This document shows, piece by piece, positions 1 through 10,900 of a stretch of DNA of 27,829 nt. The position numbers and the translations under genes were made by a program. The stretch comes from Hondaea fermentalgiana (taxonomy: Eukaryota > Sar > Bigyra > Thraustochytrida > Thraustochytriidae): contig NPFB01000156.1 of assembly GCA_014084085.1 (NCBI GenBank), positions 14,262-42,090 on the forward strand. Direction: 5' to 3'. The notes below the pieces were generated by a model. The model was not told where the DNA came from. It did no database searches and worked only from the letters and a program-made list of their open reading frames with translations. Within the stretch, counting starts at the first letter, position 1, and each line of letters opens with the position of its first letter.

Positions 1-927
1 ACAGATCACGGGCCGAATCGACAAGACATGATGATAATAATTTGTTGTTGCTGTGTTCTAATGGAGCGGTCGGCGTTCGTACCCTTGCTCTACTTTGCGT
101 CGGCATTCGGTATACGACGAAGTTGCAACAGCCCCCTTTTTGCCTACCTAGTATGGTAGAGGCGACGCCACAACTTTTATATATAACACTCGTCGCGATG
201 ACTTCGTCCTGCCGCCGAGCCGACCTACCTATGGCTGACGAATCGACCATAATCTCTGTCTTTCCGTCCGCCCGGTTCTCTTTGCTGCGCCATCCATCGT
301 CCAAGAGAAGGCGCAAGTGCGCTAAAGGCGCTTCGCCACTCGAGAGTTGCACGCCCCAAAGGACTTTTTGGCACGCCGCAAGTGAAGTTTCCGGCGCCCA
401 CCTTGCACGCGCAGCAAGGCCTTGGGAGCGCAGCCTTTGCTTGCGATCAAGACCGCGCTTTCCGCGACGTGCGACGATGGACGTTGCAGGCTGGATGAAC
501 TTTTCATCTCCAGGACCCACGAGCTTGCGTGGGCTCGACTCCGACCCGCATACAATGATGGCATAAATTGTTCTTCCAGAGTGCGACTTTGCGTACGAAG
601 ACTAATGGTCCACTGCTTCGCATGTCACCTCTGTCGCTTTCTTCGACCTGCCTGTTTCTTCTGTACTCGAGGTGACAATGTTTTGACTTCGTCGGGTCCG
701 AATTCGCTCGCACGTTATTGTCAACCTTTCATCCGCAGTCTTTACCGCGCAGAACAATCCCGTTCTCTTCAGCCTCTTCGAGAACAATTTTGCGCCGCAG
801 TGCGCATGCCAAGCGCGCAAATCCTGACCCACGTGGTAGTACGTACGTACACGGCCACTTCCTTTTCGACACAGCCGCGTTCTCCAGGAGTGCCATCGTG
901 GCGCGCCGAGAGAGGGCTCCAGGCGGA
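1..927. other. Unassigned left-edge region
   Basis: No gene can be called with confidence here. On the minus strand one frame stays open from about 603 down to position 1 (roughly 200 codons). It has no early ATG and runs off the window, so it could be an internal exon of a minus-strand gene whose 3' end lies outside. The opposite strand is also open over about 42-566, so the openness may only reflect base composition. A TATA-like string (TATATAA) lies at 178-184. A GTACGTACT string on the minus strand near 838-848 resembles a splice donor, but no matching exon pair could be built. Confidence 0.2.
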
Positions 928-1226
928 TCATGTCCTGTCCTCTTCGGGCTGCACACGCTTGTGCCCGTGCACGCGCGGGATGATTTCCCTTCGCCCGTTC
1001 TCGATGTCAACGTGCGCCTGCAGTGCGCAGTAGAAGATCGGGTTGGAGAGATGCGAGGGCAACGGCGTGCACACCAAGACGTGATCCTTCTCGCTGGCCT
1101 GATCCGAGAAGGTCAAGCCAAAGTCCGTCTGCGGGGATGATTTGCCCAGTTCGTTGAAGACGCCTGTGCCGTCTGCCACGGAGGCTGAGGACGTGACGGC
1201 AACGGGTACAGATCTGGCGGCGGCCA

Positions 1227-1258
<32 letters not shown>

Positions 1259-1266
1259 GAGCTCAA
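928..1266 (-). CDS. Possible terminal exon of an unidentified poly-Gln protein (5' end unresolved)
   Basis: This is a minus-strand open frame of about 113 codons ending in TGA at 928-930. It begins just after an in-frame TGA (1276-1278) and has no ATG, so if real it is a 3' exon whose upstream part is spliced on. A pyrimidine-rich tract (about 1285-1322, read on the minus strand) followed by a CGAG at 1270-1273 could be the 3' splice site. The translation starts with ten Gln from the CAG repeat, then Ala/Ser-rich sequence, then about 75 residues with balanced composition (for example TDFGLTFSDQ and HVLVCTPLPSHL) and GC-ending codons like those of the surer genes. No domain is recognised. The poly-Ala frame and the plus strand are also open, so a non-coding origin is possible. 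It lies 99 bp downstream of the Rab-like gene on the same strand, but no donor joining the two was found. Confidence 0.3.
1228..1257. repeat. (CTG/CAG)10 trinucleotide repeat
   Basis: Ten perfect CTG units on the plus strand, equal to CAG on the minus strand. On the minus strand they would encode poly-Gln in the candidate exon at 928-1266, or poly-Ala in the next frame. Perfect repeats of this kind are prone to length change between strains. Confidence 0.95.
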
Positions 1267-1365
1267 GCACTCGCGTCACATGCGCGCGAAAGCGAAAACG
1301 AGAAAGAGAGAGATAAAGAGATGATCTTGCAGGAAGATGCATTGCATTGATTGCGAAAGCACGAT

Positions 1366-2295
1366 TCAGTCGGCGAAGCAAGGAAGTCGCCGGCGGCGTG
1401 TTTTGCCAACATCCTCAAGAACGATTTGTCCAACGTCATTGTCACTCTCTTCTGTGCATGCTGAGGCGCTGCGCCGACCTGAGCGCGCAAGCGCAAGCCC
1501 TCCACGCCCGTGAAGTTGAATGGAGAGTGCCTCGAAGATCTCACTCACGTTGGAACGAGTCTTTGCACTCGTTTCTATGTACATGACTCCTCTACTCTCT
1601 GCGTACGCGCGGGCCTCTGTCTCTGTTACAATACGCCGTTCTGCAAGGTCTGTTTTGGTTGCAACAATAATAATGAGCACATCGGGAGGACCAAGTTGTG
1701 ACAATTCGTGAATCCATGTTCGCACGCTCTTGAAGCTACTTCTTGAAGTGACGTCAAAAGCGACGACTGCGGCATGCGCGCTTCGATAGTACCTGTGTAG
1801 TTGAGATTCAGAAAAAAGCATTTTCGCGTGCGTCAATGTCGCGCTCTCCCCATGTGCGACGCATGATCCGATTTCCGCTCACCTACAGGCTTGCGAGGCT
1901 GTGGTACTGCTCCTGGCCAGCCGTGTCCCAGACCTGGAACCTAATGCTTGAACCATCATCGCGCTTGACATCCTTTGTTGAAAATGCCACGCCTGCAAAA
2001 TTCAGGACTTGATGGTCAGAGAGACGTTTGAATTCTTTGCATACACGATCAAGGGAATCGCAACCAACGTACCGAGCGTCGGAGTCGAGCTGTCGTCAAA
2101 GGTATCGTGGCACAAACGAAGCACGAGAGAAGTCTTTCCAACACCCGCGTCACCAAGCATGACCATTTTGGCCACATCGGGCGCGACCTTAGGCTCACTC
2201 ACGGCGCATGATAACAAGCTCGAGGAGCTGCTGTACACGGACCGTAAGCCGCCACTGTAGGTCCCGCGCAGGGCGCGGCTTTGTCGCTTCGCCAT
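1366..2295 (-). CDS. Rab5-like small GTPase, three exons
   Basis: Spliced gene: exons 2295-2073, 1992-1887 and 1792-1366 give 251 residues. Members of this family switch between GTP and GDP forms on membranes and recruit effectors; the closest resemblance is to the Rab5/21/22 endosomal group (WDTAGQE.YHSLA..YYR..AA and ETSAKT..NV.EIF). P-loop GDAGVGKTS is at 48-56, the switch I Thr at about 73 (TLG), DTAGQ at 97-101 and ETSAKT at 183-188. The guanine-specificity motif reads TKTD (155-158) instead of NKxD. A 45-residue Ser-rich N-terminal extension precedes the G domain. The C-terminus is basic (RRRR) and ends in CFAD, with one cysteine, unlike the usual double-cysteine Rab tail. The start is the first ATG; a GTG codon lies directly before it. 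The gene is divergent from the coiled-coil gene, 365 bp away. Family assignment is firm; the exact Rab subclass is inferred. Confidence 0.88.
1793..1886 (-). other. Intron 2 of the Rab-like gene (94 nt)
   Basis: Donor GTAGGTGAG and acceptor CTACACAG on the minus strand. It splits a Leu codon after the switch II helix. Splicing gives YHSLASLYYRSA, matching the Rab5 family. The neighbouring donor GTGAGC, four bases downstream, would leave an in-frame TAG, so the GTAGGT site is preferred. Confidence 0.82.
1993..2072 (-). other. Intron 1 of the Rab-like gene (80 nt)
   Basis: Donor GTACGTTGG and acceptor TTTTGCAG on the minus strand. It interrupts a Gly codon just after the switch I Thr. Removing it joins the halves of a standard Rab sequence (PTLG to VAFSTKDV). 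Unspliced, the frame soon stops. Confidence 0.85.
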
Positions 2296-2660
2296 CACCT
2301 TCTTCTGTCTCCGAGTAGCTCAGAGGTTCTCCGTCCGCTGCATGTGTCAGGAGGATGCTGAGTGGCCCAAGCCTTCCTTGTCGCGCAGCTGATCTCTTGG
2401 CTCATTGTAAAATGAAGGCATAACTTGATTTCCCTAGCAGGAACGCCAGAGTGATGCGAGGCAGGTCAGGCACTCACAGTCAGTCGGCCCGCCGCCGCGG
2501 CGCTTCTGTTTCGTCAACGGACATTTTCACGAACATAGTACTATAACTAACAGTGAATAAAATCCTAGGCTACATCACGTGATTTCCTTGCGAGAAACAT
2601 TTTATAATAATCAATGGATGCCTTCTTGCATCCCTGGCCCAGGACACCGATCACGTTTCG
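2296..2660. promoter_or_regulatory. Divergent promoter region between the Rab-like and coiled-coil genes
   Basis: These 365 bp separate two start codons on opposite strands and should hold both promoters. An AT-rich string TTTATAATAA (about 2601-2610) lies some 50 bp before the coiled-coil ATG and could be a TATA-like element or part of the leader. A GC-rich block (GCCGCCGCGGCGC) lies at about 2490-2502. The CACGTG palindrome is listed separately. No RNA gene was recognised. Confidence 0.5.
2574..2583. promoter_or_regulatory. Perfect palindrome ATCACGTGAT with an E-box/G-box core
   Basis: A ten-base perfect inverted repeat with CACGTG at its centre, 78 bp upstream of the coiled-coil start codon. 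CACGTG is the classical site of bHLH and some bZIP factors. Its use here is inferred from position only. Confidence 0.4.
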
Positions 2661-4559
2661 ATGGTCGGCCCGAAGTCAGTCTCCGACTCGGACGAGGAGA
2701 CAGCTCTCGAGGCTGAGCTCCGCGAAACATCGCTGCTCGTCGCCTCGGCCTCACAACAAGCAGAGGTGCGACGAAAGCAGGACCAAGCAGTAAAACAACG
2801 AACACGATGCTCTCTCAAGCTCAAACATGATCAACTTGCGCAAAGTCAGCGTGACAGGGTTGTTCTAGCCAATGCGCTTCGCGTCCAGAAGAAAAGAACT
2901 TCGTGTCAAGCCGCAGAAATCGCCAAGCTCCGACGAGAACTCGATTTGTTCCGCCACAATCAGCTCCATGATCTCGCTGGAGACTATGACGACTTATTGC
3001 GCACCGTGCGCGCTCATGAAACCGCACAAGATTGTTTTCGTCAAGACTTGGCCCAAATGCAGCTGGCCAAGCAAGCTGCAGAATTCGAAGCCCAGACACA
3101 AGCTGCAGCGGCGTCGGCCATGCGCGAAAAGCTTGTCGAGAGCGACTCACGCGTCAAAACACTCGAGGAAAAGGTCGCCCGGGAAACGGAACAGCGTCGC
3201 GCCTTGAAGGAGCGTCTCCTCGTTCTGCAAGAGCGTCTTTGCAAGCAGGAGAACGATTCAACTGTACGTCTCGTCACCGAGGCATACGAAAGAAAGATTC
3301 AAGACTTGGAATCGCGGCATCTCAAGGCGCAACACAAGTGGTTTCTTGAATCGAAGCGCATTATTGCAAAGAGCGAAGAAGACATCTCAGCGCGTTACAA
3401 ATCGATCGCAGATGCCGCCATTGAATCAGCGAGAAAAACGACGGCAGCGAAAGCAAACAAGCAGCGCGAAGAGCATCGCCAACTTCTGGAACAAATGACA
3501 CAGTCGAGAGCAGAATCAGTGCCGCTGCATGCGCATCAAAATGTTGTAAATTCTCTCGAGCGCGAAATTAGCGAGACGAGGGCGCGACTCGCAGCTGCTG
3601 AACAAGGTATGCACACGGACGCACTTCACGCACGCGCGCTCGATCGCGACTTGTACACAGCCAAGCAAGCCACCGACAGAACTCGAGTGCGCATGGAAAA
3701 GGATCTCGCCGCACGTTCTAATGCCCTTGAGCTTTTGCAAGAGAGGCTCCAGGACGCCAACAGTCGCCTCGCCAACGAGCAAAGGCGCGTTCAGCAACTT
3801 GAAACAGCGCGCGCGAGAGAACTTGCCGCATCAAAGTCTGATAGCGCACGAGCCAGCGAGGACCGCGCAGATCTTGAGGCGACCAAACGAGAGCTCGAGC
3901 ACATGCGGGGGCGACATAAAATCGCGCGGGAGACCTGGGAGGCCAAGCTCGAGGCGATGCGGGTGAAAGTGACTCGACTCGAGGCACGACTCGAAGCCAA
4001 AACGGAAGACGTGAACAAGTCAGCAGCGGCTCATAAAACCGAACTCGATGCTCTCAAGGGGGAGCTTGCCGTCACGCTTCAGACGCTTAACACAGTCTCT
4101 GCCAAACACGAAGCCCTACAGAGCACTGTGCAGGTTCTTGTCCCTGAAGTCAAGTATGCACGTGTGGCCGAGACTTCGGCACAGCATCGCTCCCAGCAGA
4201 TTGAAAAGGCAGTAGGACAGTCAATGCAGGAACATCGCGCCACGGAAAATAGCCTACGCGCTAAACTCCGTACAGAGCAGCAGGCACGTCGTCGCGCCGA
4301 AAACCTCGTTGCACGGCATGCTGCAGGCCTCCGAGCCTTGAAAACTTTGTGCAAAAAACTGAAGACTGCCAAGGAGCGTGCAGAGCGAGACCTCCACGAG
4401 GCCCAAGACACTCTACAAGCTCGACTCTGCAGCGTGGAGTCGCGTCTCGTTAGAAATTCGAATTCGGCCGGTGACCATGCCTCATCTCAAATGACTAAGC
4501 TTGACCCGGCCCAAATCGCAAAGGCAGATCTGATAGTAATTGAAGAACAGAAATCATAA
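2661..4559 (+). CDS. Coiled-coil protein of unknown function
   Basis: One uninterrupted frame of 632 residues starting at the first in-frame ATG. After a short acidic N-terminus (SDSDEETALEAEL) nearly the whole protein, about residues 25-610, is rich in Glu, Lys, Arg, Gln, Ala and Leu with a heptad-like pattern and almost no Pro or Gly. It should therefore form a long alpha-helical coiled coil. There is no signal peptide, membrane segment or catalytic motif. The C-terminal tail (about 612-632) is not coiled-coil-like. Proteins of this shape usually serve as scaffolds, tethers or centrosomal/ciliary components, but nothing here says which. ATRIP, the ATR partner, was considered because of the neighbouring ATR gene; ATRIP has only a limited coiled coil followed by a helical-repeat domain, which is not seen here. 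Confidence 0.88.
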   Translation: MVGPKSVSDSDEETALEAELRETSLLVASASQQAEVRRKQDQAVKQRTRCSLKLKHDQLAQSQRDRVVLANALRVQKKRTSCQAAEIAKLRRELDLFRHNQLHDLAGDYDDLLRTVRAHETAQDCFRQDLAQMQLAKQAAEFEAQTQAAAASAMREKLVESDSRVKTLEEKVARETEQRRALKERLLVLQERLCKQENDSTVRLVTEAYERKIQDLESRHLKAQHKWFLESKRIIAKSEEDISARYKSIADAAIESARKTTAAKANKQREEHRQLLEQMTQSRAESVPLHAHQNVVNSLEREISETRARLAAAEQGMHTDALHARALDRDLYTAKQATDRTRVRMEKDLAARSNALELLQERLQDANSRLANEQRRVQQLETARARELAASKSDSARASEDRADLEATKRELEHMRGRHKIARETWEAKLEAMRVKVTRLEARLEAKTEDVNKSAAAHKTELDALKGELAVTLQTLNTVSAKHEALQSTVQVLVPEVKYARVAETSAQHRSQQIEKAVGQSMQEHRATENSLRAKLRTEQQARRRAENLVARHAAGLRALKTLCKKLKTAKERAERDLHEAQDTLQARLCSVESRLVRNSNSAGDHASSQMTKLDPAQIAKADLIVIEEQKS

Positions 4560-4994
4560 CGACTCTTGACAAGAATGGGTAGTTCACTAAGTGAAATTGG
4601 GGAGCCAATCGTGTGAACTTGATCTGGAGAGTAAATGGCGTGAAGAACGGGAATGCTGCGTGAGAAAAAGCGATGAAGAAGGTCCACAAATTCGTCCTCT
4701 TCCCTAACAAGCCTTTGGTTTTTGTCACACCTATACATCCACGAAAAATGATGTTCTTTTGCTGCCTTGCTTGCCTTGCTTACATTAGTGGCTGGCATCT
4801 TGCTTGTCGTTGGCTCTTCACTCCGCCTCCTCTTTGCAGCTCGCCAAGCTTGCTCTGCTCAAGTGGTTAGCATCCGCATCTTGCCAAAGACGAGCGCTCT
4901 CAAGCCGAACTCACCCAGCCCCTTGGCCATTGTGGAGCATAACGTCGGTCCCCGTTGGAGCAGCAGCAGCTCGCAGCCAGCCTGCAAAAGCAGA
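4560..4994 (+). promoter_or_regulatory. Spacer and probable leader of the ATR gene
   Basis: 435 bp between the coiled-coil stop and the ATR start. It must hold the 3' end of the former and the promoter or leader of the latter. A pyrimidine-rich tract ending in CTCCTCTTTGCAG (4827-4839) looks like a strong 3' splice site. From it the ATR frame is open through to the chosen ATG, so an additional 5' exon is possible. No convincing coding exon or GT donor was identified upstream. Confidence 0.4.
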
Positions 4995-7900
4995 ATGGCG
5001 GCGCTCTCGTCGGCAGAGCTGCTGCGCGGGCTGCTGAAGGAGATCGCGGCGCACCGCGGGCGGCACGACGAACGCGATGCGCGACTTGCCCGCGGAGAGA
5101 CCGTCGGAGACCGTGCGGCAGCCGCCGCGGCCGGAGAGGCTGCCGCGGATCCCGAGAGGGATCCGTCATGCCAGCCGTCCTCGGGCAGCGCGAGCTTGGC
5201 CAGGGCAGGCAACGGCGCGGCTACGCGGGCAGTGGGCGACGAGGACAAGTGCAGGGAAATGCTGAACAAGGTGAGGCACTTTATCGCTTCGCTCGTGGAG
5301 CACTGCTTCACGGTGTCAGCCCTGCAAACGGTGGTTGAGCGCCGGAAGGCCACCGGTCGCTCGGGCGAGACTGGATGCGGCGCGACAGAGATGGTCTTGA
5401 TGCCCGCGCTTGAACTTGTACGTGTCCTGCTGGCCGGTACCTTTTGTCCACACGCACGCGCCGTTTTCGACTTTGGTGACGTCAATGGCGTGCTGGCACT
5501 CTTGCTTAGCACTCTCAATCTCCTCATGCAACCCTGCGTTGGGGCCTCTGGCCTCGAACCGCTCCTTTGGGATAGTGTTCTCGGTACAATTGCCGTCTTG
5601 GCCGAGGGAGACCTCCAATGCGTTATTGTTCTCATTGACGATACCAATGAACTTCTCGAAGCGCTCAGCGCCGATGAAGCGTCGACACCCCCTGTCCTAA
5701 AAGCCTTTGAAGGGATATGTGCCAAAGCGTCTGCAGCCTCGGCAAAAAGTCTCGAGCTAAAGCTCGGAACACGCGAGGCCCGTTGGCATGCAAAGTCCCA
5801 AACGAATAGACTTGCTGGTAGAATCTTGGCGCGATTTGCGCCGGCCCTCGCCGCCCATCCAGCCTTCTCCGCTCTCGCAGGTGCCATCAGCGACCGCTTA
5901 GACGTGCTGACCGCAAATGTCACGCCAGGTTCAGGTCTGACGTCTGGTCAGCTTCGTGCCGTGGGATCTTTGTGTGCTGCCGCGGGGGATATCCTCGCCG
6001 GGACGCGTGCCGTGGCTCCAGCGCTGGCAACCGCCTTGCGAAAGCAACTCTTGGAGGTTGGTCGCGCGTGGGCACTGCGTCGCGTTGCAAGTCGCGCCTC
6101 GTGGACTGCTCTTGCGTCTGCGCTTGCGCCGATGTCTGTCCTTTCCTTTGACGCGGACGATGTTTCGCTTGCGAGCGAAATCATCCGTGCTCTTCTCTGC
6201 CGTCCAGGTGCGAAACCAATGTCACAATCGCATACGGCCCCGGCGGCATCCGCAGCGTCCACTTCACGACCGGGCGAAGCCGCAATGGTCTCCTCTATAC
6301 CCTTTCTTCGCCTTTGTGTTTGTGTAGTCGAGGCACGCATGAAGACTGACATTGCTCTCATTCGCATTGTAGGTCTCTTTGCCAACGAGCGGCTTTTATC
6401 CGACGCCAGCATGCACGCTTGTGTGGCACGCTGTCTTGCGCATGGAATTGCCGCTGTGGTTGCCCAAGACTCGTCAGACTTGGACGAGTCAACTTCTGAA
6501 AGTTGTACGCGCATCTTTACGGTCACGGATCGCACGCTGCGCAACGGTGCCAGCGGAAGTCTTTTACACGCCATCAAAGATCCACCAGCAAGCCCGGCCT
6601 TTCTCGGTACGGTTGCAGGACATGGTGGAGGCAAGAAACGCAAGCACCCGTTCACGTCTTCGACTAGTGTCCACCATGGGAAAGCTCCGGTGCAGTCATC
6701 CCGAGTCCGCCCTCTGGCCCGCGACGCGCTCGTCGATACCATTCAATGGCTCATGCTACATTCTACGGGTCTTGAGACTGCCAATAGGGATAAACGGACC
6801 CTTGACTTGACCTGCACTTCGATCTTGCTGCAAGCTCTCGTACAGGTAGACTCAAGCATTATTGATCTGGACCCAGGAGAGATGAGTTTTCGTGTCGTTC
6901 TCAATCGTGCTGCCAAACTCTTTGGTAATCTCGATGTCACGAGTCCGCGGGATCGAGCCCGCGAAACAAATTTAATGGAGATTGCCGTGGACACGGCACT
7001 GGCACTCGCTTTTAAATTGCACGGAATGCAGCGCGATTGTACGAAGCGACGTCCGGAGCATGAGGCTCTTTGCAAGGCAGTCCAGGGACTGGTATCCATC
7101 TTTAAGCGCGAATCGTGGGTTACTTCGGGAGTGTCGGTGCGCAACATGCCAAGCACACCGCTAGCTGGGCAATCGAACTCTTCTCATGGAGATCGTGCCT
7201 CCATCTCTGCTGGCGCTCACGCATTAGCCGGGGTTCGACGCGTACGATTCCCCCAAGACCCACTCGCAAAAGCACTGGACCTACCACTAGAGGAACGTTT
7301 TGTCATTTTGGCAGGGGCCCTTCCTTGCGACTGGTTCGCCACAGAGTTTGCGACCGGAACTAGTGCAGGCTCGGAATGTCAGCAGAACCTTCATAGGCGA
7401 TGTACGCAAGTTTTTGGGGCACGCCTTCTCAATGGCTCCGCCTCGTTGCGGTTATTGACAGTGTCGCAACTTCCTGACCTTATTCGCAATCTGCGTATTC
7501 GCGAGCGGGTGCTGGCAGAGTTTTGTGAGTCACTGACTGCTCTGATCTATTTGCGAGGCTCAGAGCCATCGCAGAGCTCGACGTTGTCTCAGGACGCAAG
7601 ATATAGTCAGGCTTCCGATGGAGACGCTTCGCACGGGTCGCTGAGAACCTTGCGAGGTTTCCTTGTCAAGTTAGGGACCATGATGTCTGAAGGGGGGTCC
7701 GATGCCGCACTGGAGGCATGCACGGCGTCTGTGGCCGAAATTTGCCAGCTTCCTATTACGGAACCTCTCGACACGGAGGCAAGCAAGGACGCTTTCGAGT
7801 GCACATGTCATGGCAAACAGTCGATAGCCCAACGGGCCCTTGGCGATGTACATGGAAGCGTACTGCTTTTCAACCCATGGTTGCATGGCGTTTTAGGAGA

Positions 7901-10900
7901 GGACGGTGCTCTTGTTGACCCTTCCTCCATCAGTGCCTCAGCGCGCGTGGCCATGGTCAAGTGCAGCATCGATATATTTCGCCGAGTAGCGCACATTGGC
8001 GCATGGCGTGGACAAGACACGCCATTGATCCGTCTTGACAGCTATAGGAACATGTTACATCGTTTAGTTGGCTTGTTAGAAAGCCCAGACCAGCATGTTC
8101 GTCAAGCCATTGCAGAAGACATTTCAGTCTTTGTGGAAGGGTGCGGCGGAGGACGCCAGTTCCTCGCCCCCAAGACGCCTGAGCACAGACGTGACACCCT
8201 TGCTCCGCGATACCAAACAGTTTCGGAAGATGCACCTGGCCGCTGCGACATGCTTCGGGCTATATTTTCCGAAACTATGCAGACAGCAAATGTGAGTTTG
8301 TTCATGAAGACGCTTCGTCAGCTCGTAGGCAACACCGGAAAGAGGCACAAACGACAGCTTCAGCAGGGCATCACGCCGCGGGCAAACAGTGGATCTGTTG
8401 CGCATTCGTTGCTTGTAGCCGTCGGAAGCATCGGCTGCACTGCCGAAGTCACATATCAAGTCAACGGCGTCAATGTTGGCAACAATCTTCTCGTGTGGTC
8501 ATTACTCATGCTTGCGCAGCAATATGCTTTTGCTGTCGCATGGTCGAACGAGGTCAACGATCGAGCATCGCATGGTACGGAAACGGAGCAAGAGACGAAA
8601 AGTGCCGTGAATGAGCAGTCAGAGGCTAAAGCAAAAACGGCGTTAGAACCTCTGACTGCATCGTTCCATCATCCTGGCACAGAAACGATTCTTGTCGAGC
8701 TCGATGCCACAGAGAGCTTAAAACGTGTCGCGGTCGAACAGTTTAAACGTGTTGCTGCTGCACACGGATTCATGCGCAGCAAGTCAGGTTCGCGGAAACC
8801 CGTCCCCCCAGGTGTCGCAATTCGCCGTCTTTTTGCATCAACGCGAAAAACTTTGTATCCACAGCTCTTTGTCATGCTCTTGTCGGGACCCATGGTGAAC
8901 AAAGCTCCAGACGCGATCGAAGATCTCCTCTTTAGCGTTTTTGAGTATTCTGCAGAGAGCGCGACCAACATGGTGCATGACTTTAGTCAACCTTGGCCGC
9001 AAGGGCTCGATATGCCCAGTAGCGGAGAGTATGACCGCCAGACGAGTCGCATTGGTACAAGCGATGATCTGACTGGTCGCATGCGCAGCGAGGGCCAAGG
9101 CGACGATGGGGCCTCCGAGGCGGAGCCACGAGCCATTTTCCTCAGCCGTTTCGTCAAGGAGTGCCTTCCCGACGTACTCCCAGACTTGCTGCGCGAAATG
9201 AGGGTACCCGTGCTTTTCGAAGTGGCGCGCAGGCTATACTATAATATGCCGGATGAAGGTCTTGTTCGACGACTGATCATCGACAATTACGATGCATGGA
9301 TTGTTGATCTTGTACAGATGCTGGCGCAAGACCAGCTCAAAGTCAGTCCGAACCACGCGACGCCATCGCAGAGCAATCAGGAACCGAGCGGCCGAGATGC
9401 GTGGAGACGAATTCTCGAGTTTTGTGAATTCTCGATTCAGGAAATGCTGAATCTGGGGCGCAAGACCATTCTTTCACGCATCGCCTTTCGTCTCGTGGAT
9501 GCCTCTGGACAACCCGACGAGGTTGCGAAGTCAATGCTCACGCTGCTTGCAATGTATGCGAGCAGCAGCAAGATGAGCATTTCGCGAAGCGCCACAGCGG
9601 CAAGTGATGCTCCTCTATTGGGTGCCGCGGAAAAGTCTGAGAAGCAAGCGACTACGCCGTCAAACGAAGACCTTTTATTGACCTTTGTCAGACAGGAGTT
9701 TATGTACATGATGAGTGTTTTGTCCGAGTACATTGGCGAGCGATGGCGCTCTGGCGCACAGCGCGCACACGCGTTGCAGTGCGCATCGCTTCTGCTGGAG
9801 AAGTTAGGTCAACAAGAAATTGACCCATTCTTGATCAAGGTGCTGCCCACAGCCAAGGCTGCTTTGCAAGACGAGAATCCCGAGGTGCAACTTCGCGCCT
9901 GTGAGCTCATGCACAAACTCGTACGGCTTTTAAGCGATGGGGCGCTGCGCAAGAATTTGAGCAATGTGGTCGTCTCGATCCTTCCTTGCCTTCAGCCGCC
10001 TGATCGAGTCGTGGCATTGCATGGCACCGAGGAGGAAAGCCCAAATACGATTCGCAACGTGGCGCAAGAGCGTGCTGTGGCAACAATCCATTGGTTGGTC
10101 GTGGAAAAACGCGAGTGCCTCGGTCCCGTGCTTGGGGACATTGCCGAGCTCATCCCGCGACGTCATCCGGCCCTCAGCGAGGTGCGCCAGGTTCTTGAAG
10201 CGGAACGCGGGCCTGCAAATCTGCTCGACCGATTACGACAGCTGGTAGAGCTCATCAAACACGAGTCGGACAACGTGCGTCTCTTAGCCTTGAGCGAACT
10301 GCGGGTCGTTATTGCAGATAATGCCTCTAATCTTCACAAGGTCCTGCTCGACAAGTCGATTCTATCGGAAAGCGCCTCGCCCCACGCGCCAGACGAGCTC
10401 AAGATGGAGACAAACGAAAACGACCGCAAAGGCGGCGTGACGCAGCTCGTTTCTGAGCTCGTGGGCACCTTGCTTCGATTGAGCCGTTCTGGCGCTGCCG
10501 GCAGCGCTGCAGACGCCATGCGCGCAGCACAGCGCGCAACACGGGAAGTGCGCCTCGCATGCGGGAACTGCCTGGGGGAGCTTGGAGCCATTGACCCGTC
10601 TCGCCTCGATCTGGACATCGTACACGCGGCTCTTACTGGGGCGCGAAGGCCCCAGACTCGGGCTCAGAAACGTTTGCAGCCATCGAAAAACACCCGCTTC
10701 GAACTCGACATGGGGAACGAGAATCTGGCCGTGCACATTATCGAGACTTACCTCGTGGTGGCTTTGCGCGCGGCCCCAGACCCAAATTCGCACATGCAAG
10801 TTGGCATGGCAATTCAGGAACTCTTGTCGTACTTTCGAGACAAAAAGGGCTATGTCTTGGGTGATGTCGACGGTCCGTCGCAGCGCAGCAGCGCATCTTC

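Noticed and set aside
2315..2385. tRNA-like string GTAGCTCAGAGGTT
   Set aside because: It resembles a tRNA D-arm, but no T-arm (GGTTCGA), anticodon stem or acceptor pairing follows.
2661..4559. Coiled-coil protein as ATRIP, the ATR partner
   Set aside because: Adjacency to ATR is weak evidence in eukaryotes, and the protein is coiled-coil almost throughout, without the C-terminal helical-repeat domain or a clear RPA-binding motif.
4767..4994. Starting the ATR protein at the TTG codon at 4767
   Set aside because: Non-ATG starts are not expected in a nuclear gene. The first ATG at 4995 has a good context, and the upstream stretch looks like leader with a possible splice acceptor.
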